From NCBI RefSeq assembly GCF_001421505.1, contig NZ_LMKL01000008.1, positions 62,001 to 126,000 of the forward strand: a stretch of 64,000 nt of DNA, given 5' to 3'. How positions within the stretch are numbered: the first letter of the stretch is position 1; each line of letters begins with the position of its first letter. The notes beneath the pieces are model-generated. The model worked only from the letters and a program-made list of their open reading frames with translations, did no database searches and was not told where the DNA came from. Positions 1 through 11,438 of this stretch are shown here, in pieces. A program made the translations under genes and the position numbers. The stretch comes from Sphingomonas sp. Leaf17. Its GTDB lineage: Bacteria > Pseudomonadota > Alphaproteobacteria > Sphingomonadales > Sphingomonadaceae.

Positions 1-5
1 TGATG

Positions 6-440
6 TTACTCGCCTCCCAGATGCGAGGTGTCACCCAGACGGGCAACGACCTTTACCTTGATCGGCAGCTTCATCGCCGCCCGCTCGAATGCCTCTGCGG
101 CAATCTTGCCCTCGACCCCGTCCAGCTCGAACAGGATACGGCCCGGCTTGACCCGTGCCGCCCAGAACTCCGGCGAACCCTTGCCCTTGCCCATGCGGAC
201 TTCGGCAGGCTTCGACGAAACGGGCACGTCCGGGAAGATGCGGATCCACAAACGCCCCTGGCGCTTGATGTGACGCGTGATCGCGCGGCGGGCCGCCTCG
301 ATCTGGCGTGCGGTGATCCGATCCGGCTCCATCGCCTTCAGGCCGAACGACCCGAAGTTGAGCGAGGTGCCACCCTTGGCGTCGCCATGGATGCGGCCCT
401 TGAAGGCCTTGCGGAACTTCGTCTTCTTAGGTTGCAGCAT
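6..440 (-). CDS. rplP: 50S ribosomal protein L16
   Basis: Large-subunit protein L16, which lies near the A-site tRNA and the peptidyl-transferase region. The 144 residues match the usual family length. The protein opens [11 protein letters not shown] and carries the family segments [17 protein letters not shown] and [17 protein letters not shown]. It is the last gene of the S10 operon visible here: its TAA stop leaves five bases to the window edge, so rpmC and later genes are outside. Five bases separate it from rpsC, so the two are surely cotranscribed. Confidence 0.97.
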   Translation of the reverse strand: MLQPKKTKFRKAFKGRIHGDAKGGTSLNFGSFGLKAMEPDRITARQIEAARRAITRHIKRQGRLWIRIFPDVPVSSKPAEVRMGKGKGSPEFWAARVKPGRILFELDGVEGKIAAEAFERAAMKLPIKVKVVARLGDTSHLGGE

Positions 441-445
441 GGCTC

Positions 446-1156
446 TTAGTTCCTGCGATCATCGCGCGCGGGGCGCACGCCGGAGGTCTGAGCCTCCATC
501 ATCAGCCGATCCTGCGCCATCGGGTCATGGCCGAGAATCTCGCCCTTGAAGACCCAGACCTTCACACCGCAGACGCCATAGGACGTGTGCGCCGTGGCTT
601 CGGCATAGTCGATGTTCGCGCGCAGCGTGTGCAGCGGAACCCGGCCCTCGCGATAGCCCTCGGTACGCGCGATTTCCGCACCACCAAGACGACCACCGCA
701 CGAAACGCGGATACCCTCTGCACCCAGACGCAGCGCCGACTGGACCGCACGCTTCATGGCGCGGCGGAACGCGATGCGGCGCTCCAACTGGTCGGCGATG
801 CCCTGTGCGACGAGCTTGGCGTCGACCTCGGGCTTGCGGATCTCGACGATGTTCAGCGAGACATCCGACGCGGTCATCGCGCCGATCGTCTTGCGAAGCT
901 TCTCGATGTCCGTGCCCTTCTTGCCGATGATGACACCGGGGCGGGCCGCGAAGATCGAGATCCGGCACAGCTTGGCCGGACGGTCGATCACCACCTTCGA
1001 AATCGCGGCCTGCGGCAGCGTCTTCATGATGAAGGTGCGGATCTTCAGATCCTCAAGAAGGAGACGACCATAGTCGGCGCCTTCCGCGAACCAGCGGCTG
1101 TCCCAGGTACGGTTGATCTGCAGACGCAGACCGATGGGGTTGCTCTTCTGACCCAT
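446..1156 (-). CDS. rpsC: 30S ribosomal protein S3
   Basis: Small-subunit protein S3, which lines the mRNA entry channel. The 236-residue protein starts [12 protein letters not shown], as is typical. It has a type II KH domain with the RNA-binding loop GKKG at about residues 78-81 and a C-terminal domain containing [16 protein letters not shown]. Its ATG overlaps the stop codon of rplV by one base (TAATG), so translation of the two is coupled. Nothing unusual was seen. Confidence 0.97.
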   Translation of the reverse strand: MGQKSNPIGLRLQINRTWDSRWFAEGADYGRLLLEDLKIRTFIMKTLPQAAISKVVIDRPAKLCRISIFAARPGVIIGKKGTDIEKLRKTIGAMTASDVSLNIVEIRKPEVDAKLVAQGIADQLERRIAFRRAMKRAVQSALRLGAEGIRVSCGGRLGGAEIARTEGYREGRVPLHTLRANIDYAEATAHTSYGVCGVKVWVFKGEILGHDPMAQDRLMMEAQTSGVRPARDDRRN

Positions 1157-1533
1157 TATGCTTCTTCCTGCTCGCGAACGACGATCCGCAGCCGCGAGAA
1201 CGGCTTCAGGATGCGCGTCGACTTGCCGCGACCACGGGTCGCGAAGCGCTTCATCGTGATCGACTTGCCGACAGACGCCTCGGCGACGACCAGCGAGTCG
1301 ACGTCGAGATTGTGGTTGTTCTCCGCGTTGGCGATGGCCGAAGCCAGAACCTTGCGCGCGTCGATCGCCATGCCCTTGGTCGAGAAGGCGAGGATGTTCA
1401 TCGCATCGCCGACCTTCTTGCCGCGGATCAGTGCCGCGACCAGGCCCAGCTTCTGGGCCGAACCACGGATCTGCGTACCGACCGACAGGGCCTCGTTATC
1501 CGCAACCTTGCGGGGTGCTGCCTGCTTGGACAT
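1156..1533 (-). CDS. rplV: 50S ribosomal protein L22
   Basis: Large-subunit protein L22, whose extended loop reaches the nascent-peptide exit tunnel. The protein has 125 residues. The family core is recognisable as [21 protein letters not shown], read in two parts, with the C-terminal tunnel loop [19 protein letters not shown]. It has one-base stop/start overlaps on both sides (with rpsS upstream and rpsC downstream), the tight packing expected inside the S10 operon. Confidence 0.96.
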   Translation of the reverse strand: MSKQAAPRKVADNEALSVGTQIRGSAQKLGLVAALIRGKKVGDAMNILAFSTKGMAIDARKVLASAIANAENNHNLDVDSLVVAEASVGKSITMKRFATRGRGKSTRILKPFSRLRIVVREQEEA

Positions 1534-1808
1534 CAGCGCTTGCCCTTCTTGTCCGCGGCATGGCCGGGGAAGTAGCGCGTCGGCGCAAATTCACCCAGCT
1601 TCATGCCGACCATGTCTTCGTTGACCGAGACGGGAACGAACTTGCGGCCGTTATAGACGTTGAACGTCAGACCGACGAACGACGGAAGGATCGTCGAACG
1701 GCGCGACCAGGTCTTGATCGGCGCACGCCCACCGGCGTCCTGAGCGGTTTCTGCCTTCTTGAGCAGATGAAGGTCCACAAACGGACCCTTCCAGACTGAA
1801 CGAGCCAT
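1533..1808 (-). CDS. rpsS: 30S ribosomal protein S19
   Basis: Small-subunit head protein S19, which contacts S13 and takes part in the bridge to the 50S subunit. The 91-residue protein begins [20 protein letters not shown] and contains the conserved stretch [20 protein letters not shown] and the end segment KLGEFAPTR. It starts one base after the end of rplB and overlaps rplV by one base. Confidence 0.97.
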   Translation of the reverse strand: MARSVWKGPFVDLHLLKKAETAQDAGGRAPIKTWSRRSTILPSFVGLTFNVYNGRKFVPVSVNEDMVGMKLGEFAPTRYFPGHAADKKGKR

Positions 1809-1809
1809 G

Positions 1810-2649
1810 TTAGCCCTTCCTCTTCGTCGAATGACGCGACCGGATGATCATCTTGTCGGTCGACTTGTTATGACGCGTGCGCGCACCCTTCGTCGGCTTG
1901 CCCCACGGCGTAACCGGATGACGGCCACCCGAGGTCCGGCCTTCACCACCGCCGTGCGGATGGTCGACCGGGTTCTTGGCGACACCGCGCGTCAGCGGAC
2001 GGATGCCCAGCCAACGGCTGCGACCGGCCTTGCCCAGGTTCTGGTTCTGGTTGTCCGGGTTGGACACCGCACCGACCGTGGCCATGCACTCGCCGCGAAT
2101 GTAGCGCTGCTCGCCCGAGTTCAGGCGGACGATCACCATGCCGCGATCACGACCGACGACCTGCACATAGGTGCCGGCCGAACGGGCGATCTGGCCACCC
2201 TTCATCGGCTTCATCTCGACGTTGTGGACGATCGTGCCAACCGGCATCTGGCCCAGTTCCATCGCGTTGCCCGGCTTCACGTCGGTCTTCTTGGCGGCGA
2301 TGACCTTGTCACCGACGGCAAGACGCTGCGGCGCCAGGATGTAGGCGACTTCCTCATCCGGATACTTGATCAGCGCGATGAAGGCGGTGCGGTTGGGATC
2401 ATATTCGATCCGCTCCACGATGCCCTCGACGTCCCACTTGCGACGCTTGAAGTCGATATAGCGGTAACGCTGCTTGTGACCGCCGGCGATGCCGCGCGAC
2501 GTCACATGGCCCTTGTTGTTGCGACCGCCGGTCTTGCGCTTGCCTTCGGTCAGCGCCTTGACGGGGCCACCCTTCCAGAGCGCCGAACGATCGACAAGAA
2601 TGAGACCACGGCGCGCCGGGCTCGTCGGATTGTAATGCTTGAGTGCCAT
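1810..2649 (-). CDS. rplB: 50S ribosomal protein L2
   Basis: Large-subunit protein L2, needed for subunit association and peptidyl-transferase activity. The 279-residue protein has the hallmark motif [19 protein letters not shown] near the C-terminus, including the conserved histidine implicated in peptidyl-transferase function, and an N-terminal RNA-binding part with [19 protein letters not shown]. Length and motifs are ordinary. It lies four bases downstream of rplW. Confidence 0.98.
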   Translation of the reverse strand: MALKHYNPTSPARRGLILVDRSALWKGGPVKALTEGKRKTGGRNNKGHVTSRGIAGGHKQRYRYIDFKRRKWDVEGIVERIEYDPNRTAFIALIKYPDEEVAYILAPQRLAVGDKVIAAKKTDVKPGNAMELGQMPVGTIVHNVEMKPMKGGQIARSAGTYVQVVGRDRGMVIVRLNSGEQRYIRGECMATVGAVSNPDNQNQNLGKAGRSRWLGIRPLTRGVAKNPVDHPHGGGEGRTSGGRHPVTPWGKPTKGARTRHNKSTDKMIIRSRHSTKRKG

Positions 2650-2653
2650 CGCC

Positions 2654-2968
2654 TCAGATCCCCGTCGTCACGTCGATGGTCTGACCATCCTTGAGCGTCA
2701 CGATCGCCTTCTTCATGTCGGAGCGCTGGTACGGAGCACCCTTCCACTTCTTGGTCTTGCCCTTCTGGACGATCGTGTTGACGCCGGTGACGTTGACGTC
2801 AAACAGCGCCTCGACGGCCGCCTTGATCTCGGGCTTCGTGGCGTCGGACGCCACGCGGAACACCACGGCGTTGTGCTCGCTGAGCAACGTCGCCTTCTCG
2901 GTGATGTGGGGCGCGACAATCACGTCGTAATGACGATTGTCGATCGCACCCTTCTGAACCTTAGCCAT
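2654..2968 (-). CDS. rplW: 50S ribosomal protein L23
   Basis: Large-subunit protein L23, at the tunnel exit, where it docks trigger factor and SRP. The protein has 104 residues. The family signature is seen in [19 protein letters not shown], with the extended loop [26 protein letters not shown] after it. Its start overlaps the 3' end of rplD by eight bases, which indicates coupled translation. Confidence 0.96.
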   Translation of the reverse strand: MAKVQKGAIDNRHYDVIVAPHITEKATLLSEHNAVVFRVASDATKPEIKAAVEALFDVNVTGVNTIVQKGKTKKWKGAPYQRSDMKKAIVTLKDGQTIDVTTGI

Positions 2969-3587
2969 TGAAGCGCGCCTCCAGCTTCTCGACCGCTGCG
3001 CGCGTCAGCACCAGCGTGTCATGCTTCAGGATGTCGTAGACGTTGGCACCGGCGGCCGGCAGGACGTTCACGCCGTACAGGTTGCCCGCGGCGAACGCGA
3101 AGCTCGTCTCGACCATGTCGCCGTCGATCACCAGCGCGCGGCTGCCAAAGCCCATCTTCGCCATGTCGGCGATGAGGGTCTTGGTCTTGCCACCGTCGAC
3201 GACCAGGCTGTCCATCACGAACAGCGAGCCGGCCTTGGCATGGCTGCTGAGCGCCATCTTCAGACCCAGCGCGCGAACCTTCTTGTTCAGCGACGGGTTG
3301 AAGTCACGAACGCGGGCGCCGTGTGCCTTACCACCACCGATGAACACCGGTGCGCGACGATCGCCGTGACGCGCGGTACCGCCGCCCTTCTGGCGACCGA
3401 ACTTCTTGCCGGTACGGGCGACGTCTGCACGCTCACGCGTACCGCGCGCAGTGGCGCGACGCTTTTCGAGCTGCCAGGTAACGACGCGGTGCAGGATGTC
3501 GGCGCGCGGATCGAGGCCGAAGACCTCGTCGTTGAGCTCGATATCCGCCGCTTCGGTCCCGGCGAAGGATTGAACCTTGACCTTCAC
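2961..3587 (-). CDS. rplD: 50S ribosomal protein L4
   Basis: Large-subunit protein L4, which contributes a loop to the exit tunnel; in E. coli it is also the autogenous regulator of the S10 operon. The 208-residue protein contains the typical basic loop with [20 protein letters not shown] and [20 protein letters not shown]. Whether it regulates this operon cannot be read from the sequence, but the structured stretch between rpsJ and rplC is a place to look. It ends within rplW and begins two bases after rplC. Confidence 0.97.
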   Translation of the reverse strand: MKVKVQSFAGTEAADIELNDEVFGLDPRADILHRVVTWQLEKRRATARGTRERADVARTGKKFGRQKGGGTARHGDRRAPVFIGGGKAHGARVRDFNPSLNKKVRALGLKMALSSHAKAGSLFVMDSLVVDGGKTKTLIADMAKMGFGSRALVIDGDMVETSFAFAAGNLYGVNVLPAAGANVYDILKHDTLVLTRAAVEKLEARFNG

Positions 3588-3589
3588 GC

Positions 3590-4339
3590 TCAGCCCTCCT
3601 GGCCGTCGGTTGCCGTCTCGGCTGCGTTTTCAGCAGGCGTGTCGGCAGCGGTGTTGCTGTTTGCGGCGGCCTTCAGGCTGCCGGGATACGGTGCGTCGGC
3701 GTGACGCGGGACCTTGACCGAGTCCTTGACCAGGAGCCAGCCGCCCTTCGAGCCGGGCACGGAGCCCTTCACGAACAGGAGACCGCGCTCGACGTCCGTC
3801 TGGACGATTTCGAGCTGCTGCTGGGTGCGATACTTGTCACCCATGTGGCCGGCCATCTTCTTGTTCTTGAAGACCTTGCCCGGATCCTGGCGCTGACCGG
3901 TCGAACCCAGCGAACGGTGCGAAACCGAGACGCCGTGGGTCGCACGCAGACCGCCGAAGTTCCAGCGCTTCATGCCGCCGGCGAAGCCCTTGCCCTGGGT
4001 TCGACCCTGTACGTCGACCAGCTGGCCAACGACGAAGTGATCGGCCGAGATCTCTGCACCGACGTCCAGCAGGCCGTCTTCGGCCACGCGGAATTCGGCG
4101 AGGATCGCCTTGGGCTCGACTTCGGCCTTGCCGAAGTGGCCACGCTGCGGCTTTGCAACGTTCTTGGTCTTGGCGCTACCAGCACCAAGCTGCAGTGCGA
4201 CGTATCCGTCACGATCCATTTCGCGATGAGCAACAACCTGCGTCCCTTCAAGGGAAAGCACGGTGACCGGCACATGCCGTCCGTCTTCCTTGAACAGGCG
4301 GGTCATGCCCATTTTCTTCGCGATCACGCCAGTGCGCAT
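3590..4339 (-). CDS. rplC: 50S ribosomal protein L3
   Basis: Large-subunit protein L3, an early assembly protein near the peptidyl-transferase centre. I start it at the ATG ending at 4339 ([16 protein letters not shown]), preceded by an AGGAAGGG ribosome-binding site; a longer frame exists but adds 22 unconserved residues. This gives 249 residues. The core motif [20 protein letters not shown] is intact. The C-terminus carries an alanine- and acid-rich tail of roughly 35 residues ([19 protein letters not shown]) beyond the family core. An unusually long gap of 270 bases separates it from rpsJ. Confidence 0.96.
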   Translation of the reverse strand: MRTGVIAKKMGMTRLFKEDGRHVPVTVLSLEGTQVVAHREMDRDGYVALQLGAGSAKTKNVAKPQRGHFGKAEVEPKAILAEFRVAEDGLLDVGAEISADHFVVGQLVDVQGRTQGKGFAGGMKRWNFGGLRATHGVSVSHRSLGSTGQRQDPGKVFKNKKMAGHMGDKYRTQQQLEIVQTDVERGLLFVKGSVPGSKGGWLLVKDSVKVPRHADAPYPGSLKAAANSNTAADTPAENAAETATDGQEG

Positions 4340-4609
4340 GATCTTGTCCCTTCCTCGACAGAGGCCCGTGGAGGGTATTCCCCACGGGCGTATCCAGCCC
4401 TGCAATCTGAAGCGAGCCCCGTCCCGGGCTGGTGCCCGGCAAGCCGGACGTGACGGGGGACGCTGTCCCAGGCACCATCCCGAAGGATTGCCCGGCGGTA
4501 TCCCGAGTATCGCGACGTCGTTGCCGATATCGCGGGCGCCTCGTTAGCCGAAAACGCCAAATCCCGCGGGACTCAGATTGGGTCCGAGTCAACCGCGGGA
4601 AGCAGGCCC
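4340..4609 (-). promoter_or_regulatory. Structured rpsJ-rplC intergenic leader
   Basis: A 270-base gap where S10 operons usually have a short spacer. Three strong inverted repeats are visible. At 4364-4389 the arms are GCCCGTGG and CCACGGGC. At 4417-4458 there is an outer CCCCGTC/GACGGGG pair around an inner CCGGGC/GCCCGG hairpin. At 4563-4599 the arms are CCCGCGG/CCGCGGG with GACTCAGA/TCCGAGTC inside. None is followed by a T run on the minus strand. This looks like a folded mRNA leader or processing region ahead of rplC; the function is inferred. Confidence 0.5.
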
Positions 4610-4918
4610 TTACGCCAGCTTGATCTCGACGTCCACCCCTGCTGCAAGGTCGAGCTTCATCAAAGCGTCGACCGTCTGCGGCGTCGGCTGAACGATGTCC
4701 AGCATACGCTTGTAGGTGCGCACCTCGAACTGCTCACGCGACTTCTTGTCGATGTGCGGGCCGCGGTTCACGGTGAACTTCTCGATGCGGGTGGGCAAAG
4801 GGATTGGGCCACGGATAAGTGCGCCGGTGCGACGGGCGGTGTCGGCGATGTCGCCGGTCGCCTGGTCGAGCACGCGATGATCGAACGCCTTCAGGCGAAT
4901 GCGGATGTTGCTGTCCAT
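4610..4918 (-). CDS. rpsJ: 30S ribosomal protein S10
   Basis: Small-subunit protein S10 (NusE), which also forms the NusB-S10 antitermination complex and links RNA polymerase-bound NusG to the ribosome. The 102-residue protein has [20 protein letters not shown] at the N-terminus and [29 protein letters not shown], read in two parts, in the middle. It is the first gene of the S10 operon. A strong hairpin downstream of tuf (5029-5058) lies ahead of it, so it may have its own promoter in the 154-base gap, but I could not pick one with confidence. Confidence 0.98.
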   Translation of the reverse strand: MDSNIRIRLKAFDHRVLDQATGDIADTARRTGALIRGPIPLPTRIEKFTVNRGPHIDKKSREQFEVRTYKRMLDIVQPTPQTVDALMKLDLAAGVDVEIKLA

Positions 4919-5028
4919 GTCCCTACCAATGCGAAAGAGCGGGCCGTCTGCACGACGACTCTTGGTTTAAAACCGAAAAAGGAAATGGCCTCCACCGCTG
5001 GAGCGCCGACCTTTCCCGTAAATAGCAA

Positions 5029-5058
5029 CCGGCCGATTCCCGATAAGGAACCGGCCGG
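5029..5058 (-). terminator. Hairpin after tuf, possible terminator
   Basis: Inverted repeat with arms CCGGCCGATTCC and GGAACCGGCCGG around a short loop, located just after the tuf stop codon and before rpsJ. On the minus strand it is followed by TTGCTATTTA rather than a clean T run, so it is either a weak intrinsic terminator separating str from S10 or a processing/stabilising stem. Confidence 0.45.
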
Positions 5059-5072
5059 AGGAGATCGCTATA

Positions 5073-6266
5073 TTACTTGGAGATGCCGCTGACAACCCCT
5101 GCGCCGACGGTACGACCGCCTTCGCGGATCGTGAAGCGCTGGCCGACGTCCATGGCGATCGGCGCGATCAGCTTGATGCCGAGTGCGACGTTGTCGCCGG
5201 GCATGACCATCTCGGTGCCCTCAGGCAGCTCGACGGTGCCGGTCACGTCCGTGGTGCGGAAGTAGAACTGCGGACGATAGTTGGCGAAGAACGGCGTGTG
5301 ACGGCCACCCTCTTCCTTCGACAGGACGTACACTTCCGACTGGAAGTCGGTGTGCGGCTTGATCGTGCCCGGCTTGCAGAGAACCTGGCCACGCTCCACG
5401 TCGTCGCGTGCAACACCACGGATCAGCGCGCCGACGTTGTCGCCTGCCTGGCCCTGGTCGAGCAGCTTGCGGAACATTTCCACGCCGGTGACGGTCGTCT
5501 TGCGGACGGTCGGGTGAATACCGACGATCTCGACTTCCTCGCCAACCTTGACGATGCCGGTCTCGACGCGGCCGGTGACGACCGTGCCGCGACCCGAGAT
5601 CGAGAACACGTCCTCGATCGGCATCATGAACGGCTTGTCGAGCGGACGCTCGGGCTGCGGGATGTATTCGTCAACGGCGTTCATCAGCTTGATGACAGCT
5701 TCCTTGCCGATCTCGTCCTTCGTGCCATTCAGCGCGGCGGTCGCCGAACCCTGGATGACGGGGATGTCGTCGCCCGGGAAGTCGTACGAGCTGAGCAGCT
5801 CGCGGATTTCCATTTCGACCAGCTCGAGGATCTCGGCGTCGTCGACCAGATCGACCTTGTTCATGAACACGACCATGGCCGGAACACCAACCTGGCGTGC
5901 GAGCAGGATGTGCTCGCGGGTCTGCGGCATCGGGCCGTCGGTCGCCGAAACGACGAGGATCGCGCCGTCCATCTGGGCTGCGCCGGTGATCATGTTCTTC
6001 ACATAATCGGCGTGACCCGGGCAATCGACGTGTGCGTAGTGACGGGCGGTCGTCTCATACTCGACGTGCGCGGTCGAGATGGTGATGCCGCGCTCGCGCT
6101 CCTCGGGAGCCTTGTCGATGTTGGCGAAGTCGACAGCGGTACCGCCGGTCGTCTCTGCCAGCACCTTGGTGATCGCGGCGGTCAGCGACGTCTTGCCATG
6201 ATCGACGTGACCGATGGTGCCGATGTTGAGATGCGGCTTGTTCCGCTCAAATTTTGCCTTGGCCAT
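5073..6266 (-). CDS. tuf: Translation elongation factor Tu
   Basis: GTPase that delivers aminoacyl-tRNA to the ribosomal A site. The 397-residue protein has the P-loop GHVDHGKT at residues 19-26, the switch II motif DCPGHADY and the NKVD specificity motif. The C-terminal domains are complete and end [11 protein letters not shown]. It is the last gene of the str operon. The 214-base gap from fusA is long and holds two perfect hairpins, one of which recurs upstream of rplK. Whether a second tuf copy exists elsewhere in the genome cannot be judged. Confidence 0.98.
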   Translation of the reverse strand: MAKAKFERNKPHLNIGTIGHVDHGKTSLTAAITKVLAETTGGTAVDFANIDKAPEERERGITISTAHVEYETTARHYAHVDCPGHADYVKNMITGAAQMDGAILVVSATDGPMPQTREHILLARQVGVPAMVVFMNKVDLVDDAEILELVEMEIRELLSSYDFPGDDIPVIQGSATAALNGTKDEIGKEAVIKLMNAVDEYIPQPERPLDKPFMMPIEDVFSISGRGTVVTGRVETGIVKVGEEVEIVGIHPTVRKTTVTGVEMFRKLLDQGQAGDNVGALIRGVARDDVERGQVLCKPGTIKPHTDFQSEVYVLSKEEGGRHTPFFANYRPQFYFRTTDVTGTVELPEGTEMVMPGDNVALGIKLIAPIAMDVGQRFTIREGGRTVGAGVVSGISK

Positions 6267-6376
6267 TATTTCCTACCTTCTGATTCGTATTCCGGTGCCA
6301 CCCCGGGAACCGCGCGAACGCGGCCCCATAGCGGCTGTTGAAGCGTGACGCCAGCCCCTGCCTTGATCAAGGAGCC

Positions 6377-6399
6377 GACACGGAAGTGAATTCCGTGTC
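6377..6399 (-). promoter_or_regulatory. Conserved leader hairpin upstream of tuf
   Basis: In the tuf sense direction the arms are GACACGGA and TCCGTGTC-type complements, with loop ATTCACT closing on TCCGTGTC. The same element, with a G-C pair replacing the A-T pair next to the loop, occurs in sense orientation upstream of rplK at 12029-12051. Flanking CGAC before and GC after it also match. Its distance to the start codon is similar in both places (about 110 and 123 bases). The role is unknown. Confidence 0.6.
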
Positions 6400-6405
6400 G
6401 TCGAA

Positions 6406-6423
6406 CCTCGGGCAAGCCCGAGG
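6406..6423 (-). repeat. Perfect palindromic hairpin in fusA-tuf gap
   Basis: CCTCGGGC and GCCCGAGG arms separated by two bases form a perfect hairpin 5' of the conserved tuf leader hairpin in the transcript. No T run follows. It may act in processing or attenuation between fusA and tuf; this is inference. Confidence 0.45.
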
Positions 6424-6480
6424 TCGGCCGGCCTTTCGGCGTCTCGGAGCCAGATTGCTCTGGCCCCGTGCGCCTCTGGC

Positions 6481-8577
<2,097 letters not shown>

Positions 8578-8675
8578 GATCGGTGCTTCCTTAGCAATGT
8601 GGGGAGCCAGACATTACGCCTGCTCCCCACGATATAGGCGTTTTCGTGGCCGGTGGAAACCCACCGGCTATGCGG

Positions 8676-9146
8676 TTACCAGCGGTAGTGGCTGAACGCA
8701 CGGTTGGCTTCGGCCATCCGGTGCGTGTCTTCCCGCTTCTTGACCGCGTTGCCACGGTTATTGGCGGCATCCATCAGCTCGCCCGACAGACGGGCGGCCA
8801 TCGTGTTTTCGCTGCGCGAGCGGGCAGCGCCGATCAGCCAGCGAATGGCCAGTGCCTGCGCACGCTCGGGACGCACCTCGACGGGGACCTGATAGGTCGC
8901 ACCACCGACACGACGCGAACGGACCTCGATGCCCGGCTTCACGTTGGTCAGCGCCTCGTGGAACACGCCGAGCGGATCCCGCTTCGCGCGCTGCTCGACG
9001 GTTTCGAAGGCACCGTACACGATCAGCTCGGCGACGGACTTCTTGCCGTCCAGCATGACGCTGTTCATGAACTTCGACAGAACCTCATCACCGAACTTGG
9101 GATCGGGGAGGATGATACGCTTTTCTGGGCGACGACGACGTGCCAT
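8676..9146 (-). CDS. rpsG: 30S ribosomal protein S7
   Basis: Small-subunit assembly protein S7, which organises the 3' major domain of 16S rRNA and contacts the E-site tRNA; in E. coli it regulates the str operon. The 156-residue protein starts [20 protein letters not shown] and has the motif [19 protein letters not shown] and the tail [14 protein letters not shown]. It is the second gene of the str operon, 81 bases after rpsL. Confidence 0.98.
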   Translation of the reverse strand: MARRRRPEKRIILPDPKFGDEVLSKFMNSVMLDGKKSVAELIVYGAFETVEQRAKRDPLGVFHEALTNVKPGIEVRSRRVGGATYQVPVEVRPERAQALAIRWLIGAARSRSENTMAARLSGELMDAANNRGNAVKKREDTHRMAEANRAFSHYRW

Positions 9147-9227
9147 TTCTTGTTTCCTTCTAAACTTCAGCCTTGGTGGTCGAGAAGCTCCGTGGTCGAT
9201 CGCTGGACCGACCCGGAGCCGACCGGC

Positions 9228-9599
9228 TTACTTCGGACGCTTTGCGCCGTACTTGGAACGCGACTGGCGACGATCCTTGACGCCCTGTGTGTCGAGCACG
9301 CCGCGCAGGACGTGATAGCGCACACCGGGAAGATCGCGGACACGGCCGCCACGGATCAGGACAACCGAATGCTCCTGAAGATTGTGGCCCTCGCCCGGGA
9401 TGTACGAAATGACTTCGCGCTGGTTGGTCAGGCGAACCTTGGCCACCTTGCGCAGTGCCGAGTTCGGCTTCTTCGGGGTCGTCGTGTAGACGCGGGTGCA
9501 AACGCCGCGCTTCTGCGGGTTGGCTTCCATCGCAGGGACCTTGGACTTGGCCTTCTGCGGATCGCGGCCCTTGCGGACCAGCTGGTTGATCGTCGGCAT
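9228..9599 (-). CDS. rpsL: 30S ribosomal protein S12
   Basis: Decoding-centre protein S12, the streptomycin target region. I use the ATG at 9599 ([11 protein letters not shown]), giving 123 residues; a frame four codons longer lacks conservation. An AAGGTGAAGG ribosome-binding site precedes it. The first streptomycin-loop lysine is present in [14 protein letters not shown]. In the second loop, [13 protein letters not shown] has arginine where E. coli has Lys88. It is the first gene of the str operon, behind a promoter at 9759-9787 and a leader hairpin. Confidence 0.97.
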   Translation of the reverse strand: MPTINQLVRKGRDPQKAKSKVPAMEANPQKRGVCTRVYTTTPKKPNSALRKVAKVRLTNQREVISYIPGEGHNLQEHSVVLIRGGRVRDLPGVRYHVLRGVLDTQGVKDRRQSRSKYGAKRPK

Positions 9600-9656
9600 T
9601 GAAGCCTTCACCTTTCAAATGGTTACTTTGCTGGAGCCTGAGGCGCCTGAGAATAC

Positions 9657-9696
9657 AAAAAGGACCGTCGGAACCGCGAACGCGGGCCTCGGGTCC
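9657..9696 (-). terminator. Attenuator-like hairpin in str leader
   Basis: On the minus strand a GGACC/GGTCC outer stem encloses a CCGCG/CGCGG hairpin and is followed directly by TTTTT. It lies between a good promoter (9759-9787) and the rpsL start about 58 bases further on, so it sits inside the str mRNA leader and could act as a transcription attenuator. It could also stop read-through from the hydrolase gene upstream on the same strand. Confidence 0.55.
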
Positions 9697-9758
9697 TGGA
9701 ATGCATCCAGCAATGTTCAAGCAGCACGACGGGCACGAAACCCACCGAACAGGGCGCG

Positions 9759-9787
9759 CCTATACGGCGGAACCCGGCGGACGTCAA
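9759..9787 (-). promoter_or_regulatory. Sigma-70-like promoter of str operon
   Basis: On the minus strand TTGACG (complement of 9782-9787) is followed after exactly 17 bases by TATAGG (complement of 9759-9764). Transcription would start near 9752 and give a leader of about 150 bases before rpsL. The match and spacing are good; no experimental support is available. Confidence 0.6.
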
Positions 9788-9810
9788 CGGGCAGCCTGCG
9801 TCCGCCGGGG

Positions 9811-10836
9811 TTATCGGCGGTTACGGTTGAGCGCGGCCAGCAACGCCGTTTCGAACCGCTGCGGATCCTCGACCTGTGGCGAATGTCCAAGCCCTTCCAG
9901 CCGGACGACCGTGGCATCCGGAAATTGCCGCGCGGCCTGTGGCGCGATCGCCGGGATTGGCTGCAGCGTCCGCCGGATCGCCACAGGGGCCTGCGCACGC
10001 CCGAACGCCGTCTGGTCGAGCGGCCCGATGAGCAGGGTCGTCGGAGCCTTGATCCGGTACAGTTCGCGCGCGACGGGCTGTGCGTAAATCATCTCGCTGG
10101 TCTTGGCCTGGGCCAAGGCGACCGAGTCGCGACCGCTGCCCTGATACATGCCCGCCAGCATCCATACCCAGCGGTCATAGGCCGGCTTCCAGGTGCCATG
10201 ATAATAGTTCGCCTGCTGATATGCCTTGATCGACGCGTAGTTCGTCTTCTTCTCGCCCGCCCACAGCGCGTCGATATCGGTCGGGGGCACCCCCTCCTCG
10301 GCCCGATCCTTCAGGCCCAGCGGATTGACCAGCACCAGCCGGTCGACCGCGTCGGGGAACAGGATCGCAAACCGCATCGCCAGCATGCCGCCCATCGAAT
10401 GCCCCACGACATGCGCACGGCCGATCCCGCGCGACTGCATCAGCCGCCGGGTCAGCGATGCCAGCATCGGCAGGCTGTACTGGGCGGCACGCGGCTTCGA
10501 CGACTTGCAGAACCCGATCTGGTCGGGGATCAGCACGCGGTAGCCGGCCGACGACAGCGCGCGGACCGTCCCCTCCCATGTGGCACCGCAAAAATTCTTG
10601 CCGTGCAGCAGGACCACCGACTGCCCGTTGGGACGTGGCGCGGCGACATCCATGAAGGCCATGTGCGCCGGCTGCCCGACGATATCGACGGTCATAACCT
10701 GCACTGGCCACGGATAGGCGAACCGTTCGAGATTTGCGCCGAAATCGGGCACATGCGGCGCCGGATCGGCCGCCGCCAGCAGGCCGGCAACCGGCACGAG
10801 CGACAGCAGCAGCCGGCGCGATACAATCTTGGTCAT
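9811..10836 (-). CDS. Exported alpha/beta hydrolase
   Basis: Serine hydrolase of the alpha/beta fold; the substrate is unknown. I start at the ATG at 10836, which has a GGGGAG ribosome-binding site, giving 341 residues with a signal peptide (MTKIVSRRLLLSLVPVAGLL). The oxyanion segment is LLHGKNF. The nucleophile elbow GHSMGG puts the serine at residue 147, with Asp near 274 (GPLDQTAF) and His near 318 (LEGLGHSP). It lies between the str operon and tRNA-Trp, where most bacteria have no such gene. Esterase, lipase or haloalkane dehalogenase-like activity cannot be distinguished. Confidence 0.85.
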   Translation of the reverse strand: MTKIVSRRLLLSLVPVAGLLAAADPAPHVPDFGANLERFAYPWPVQVMTVDIVGQPAHMAFMDVAAPRPNGQSVVLLHGKNFCGATWEGTVRALSSAGYRVLIPDQIGFCKSSKPRAAQYSLPMLASLTRRLMQSRGIGRAHVVGHSMGGMLAMRFAILFPDAVDRLVLVNPLGLKDRAEEGVPPTDIDALWAGEKKTNYASIKAYQQANYYHGTWKPAYDRWVWMLAGMYQGSGRDSVALAQAKTSEMIYAQPVARELYRIKAPTTLLIGPLDQTAFGRAQAPVAIRRTLQPIPAIAPQAARQFPDATVVRLEGLGHSPQVEDPQRFETALLAALNRNRR

Positions 10837-10986
10837 GATGCACTCCCCGACCGGCACTTACCGCGTCATCGCCGCATCGTCATCCCTGCCGGCGGCCGAA
10901 ATGCCCGGCCACAGTCGAAAAGGGCGCAAAAACCGGTGCGGGTGCTTGTGCCGCCGCGCGGTTACCGTTAAAGGCCGCGACCGCAC

Positions 10987-11063
10987 AGGAGTGTAGCTCA
11001 GTTGGTTAGAGCGTCGGTCTCCAAAACCGAAGGCCCTCGGTTCGAATCCGAGCACTCCTGCCA
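10987..11063 (+). tRNA. tRNA-Trp (CCA)
   Basis: A full cloverleaf is visible. The acceptor stem is AGGAGTG/CACTCCT, the D arm GCTC...GAGC, the anticodon stem TCGGT/ACCGA with loop CTCCAAA (anticodon CCA), the T arm CTCGG-TTCGAAT-CCGAG, a G discriminator and an encoded CCA end. The position just upstream of secE-nusG is the classic place for tRNA-Trp in proteobacteria. Confidence 0.97.
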
Positions 11064-11228
11064 CTTGTCGAACCGGCCGCTCGGCCCTTGCGTTTCCGGC
11101 AAGCCCCGGCTATCTGCGCCGGCCATCCGATAGCGAGGACGGGCCAGCGCCGCTTCTGACGAAGGAAGCGGCCAGCGAAGCCCTGCCCCCGGTTTCGGCG
11201 AAACCCCATTTAGCGGGATCAGCAGCAC

Positions 11229-11426
11229 GTGGCGAAGACGTCTCCCATCGAGTTCATCCGGCAGGTCCAGACCGAGACCAAGAAGGTCGTCTGGCCGACC
11301 CGTCGCGAGACGGTGATGACGGGTGTCATGGTCGTCATCATGACGACCATCCTCGCCGTGTTCTTCTTGGCAGTCGACTCGATGTTCGAGGCGATCGTCA
11401 AGGCGTTGCTGTCCCTCGCGCAGTAA
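11229..11426 (+). CDS. secE: Preprotein translocase subunit SecE
   Basis: Small essential subunit of the SecYEG channel in the inner membrane. The 65-residue protein begins at a GTG codon and reads MAKTSPIEFIRQVQTETKKV, with the conserved VVWPTRRETV motif of the amphipathic helix, then a single membrane segment (about residues 30-55). The length is normal for the short alphaproteobacterial form. It is followed 12 bases later by nusG. Confidence 0.95.
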   Translation: MAKTSPIEFIRQVQTETKKVVWPTRRETVMTGVMVVIMTTILAVFFLAVDSMFEAIVKALLSLAQ

Positions 11427-11438
11427 GACAGGTCGGCA

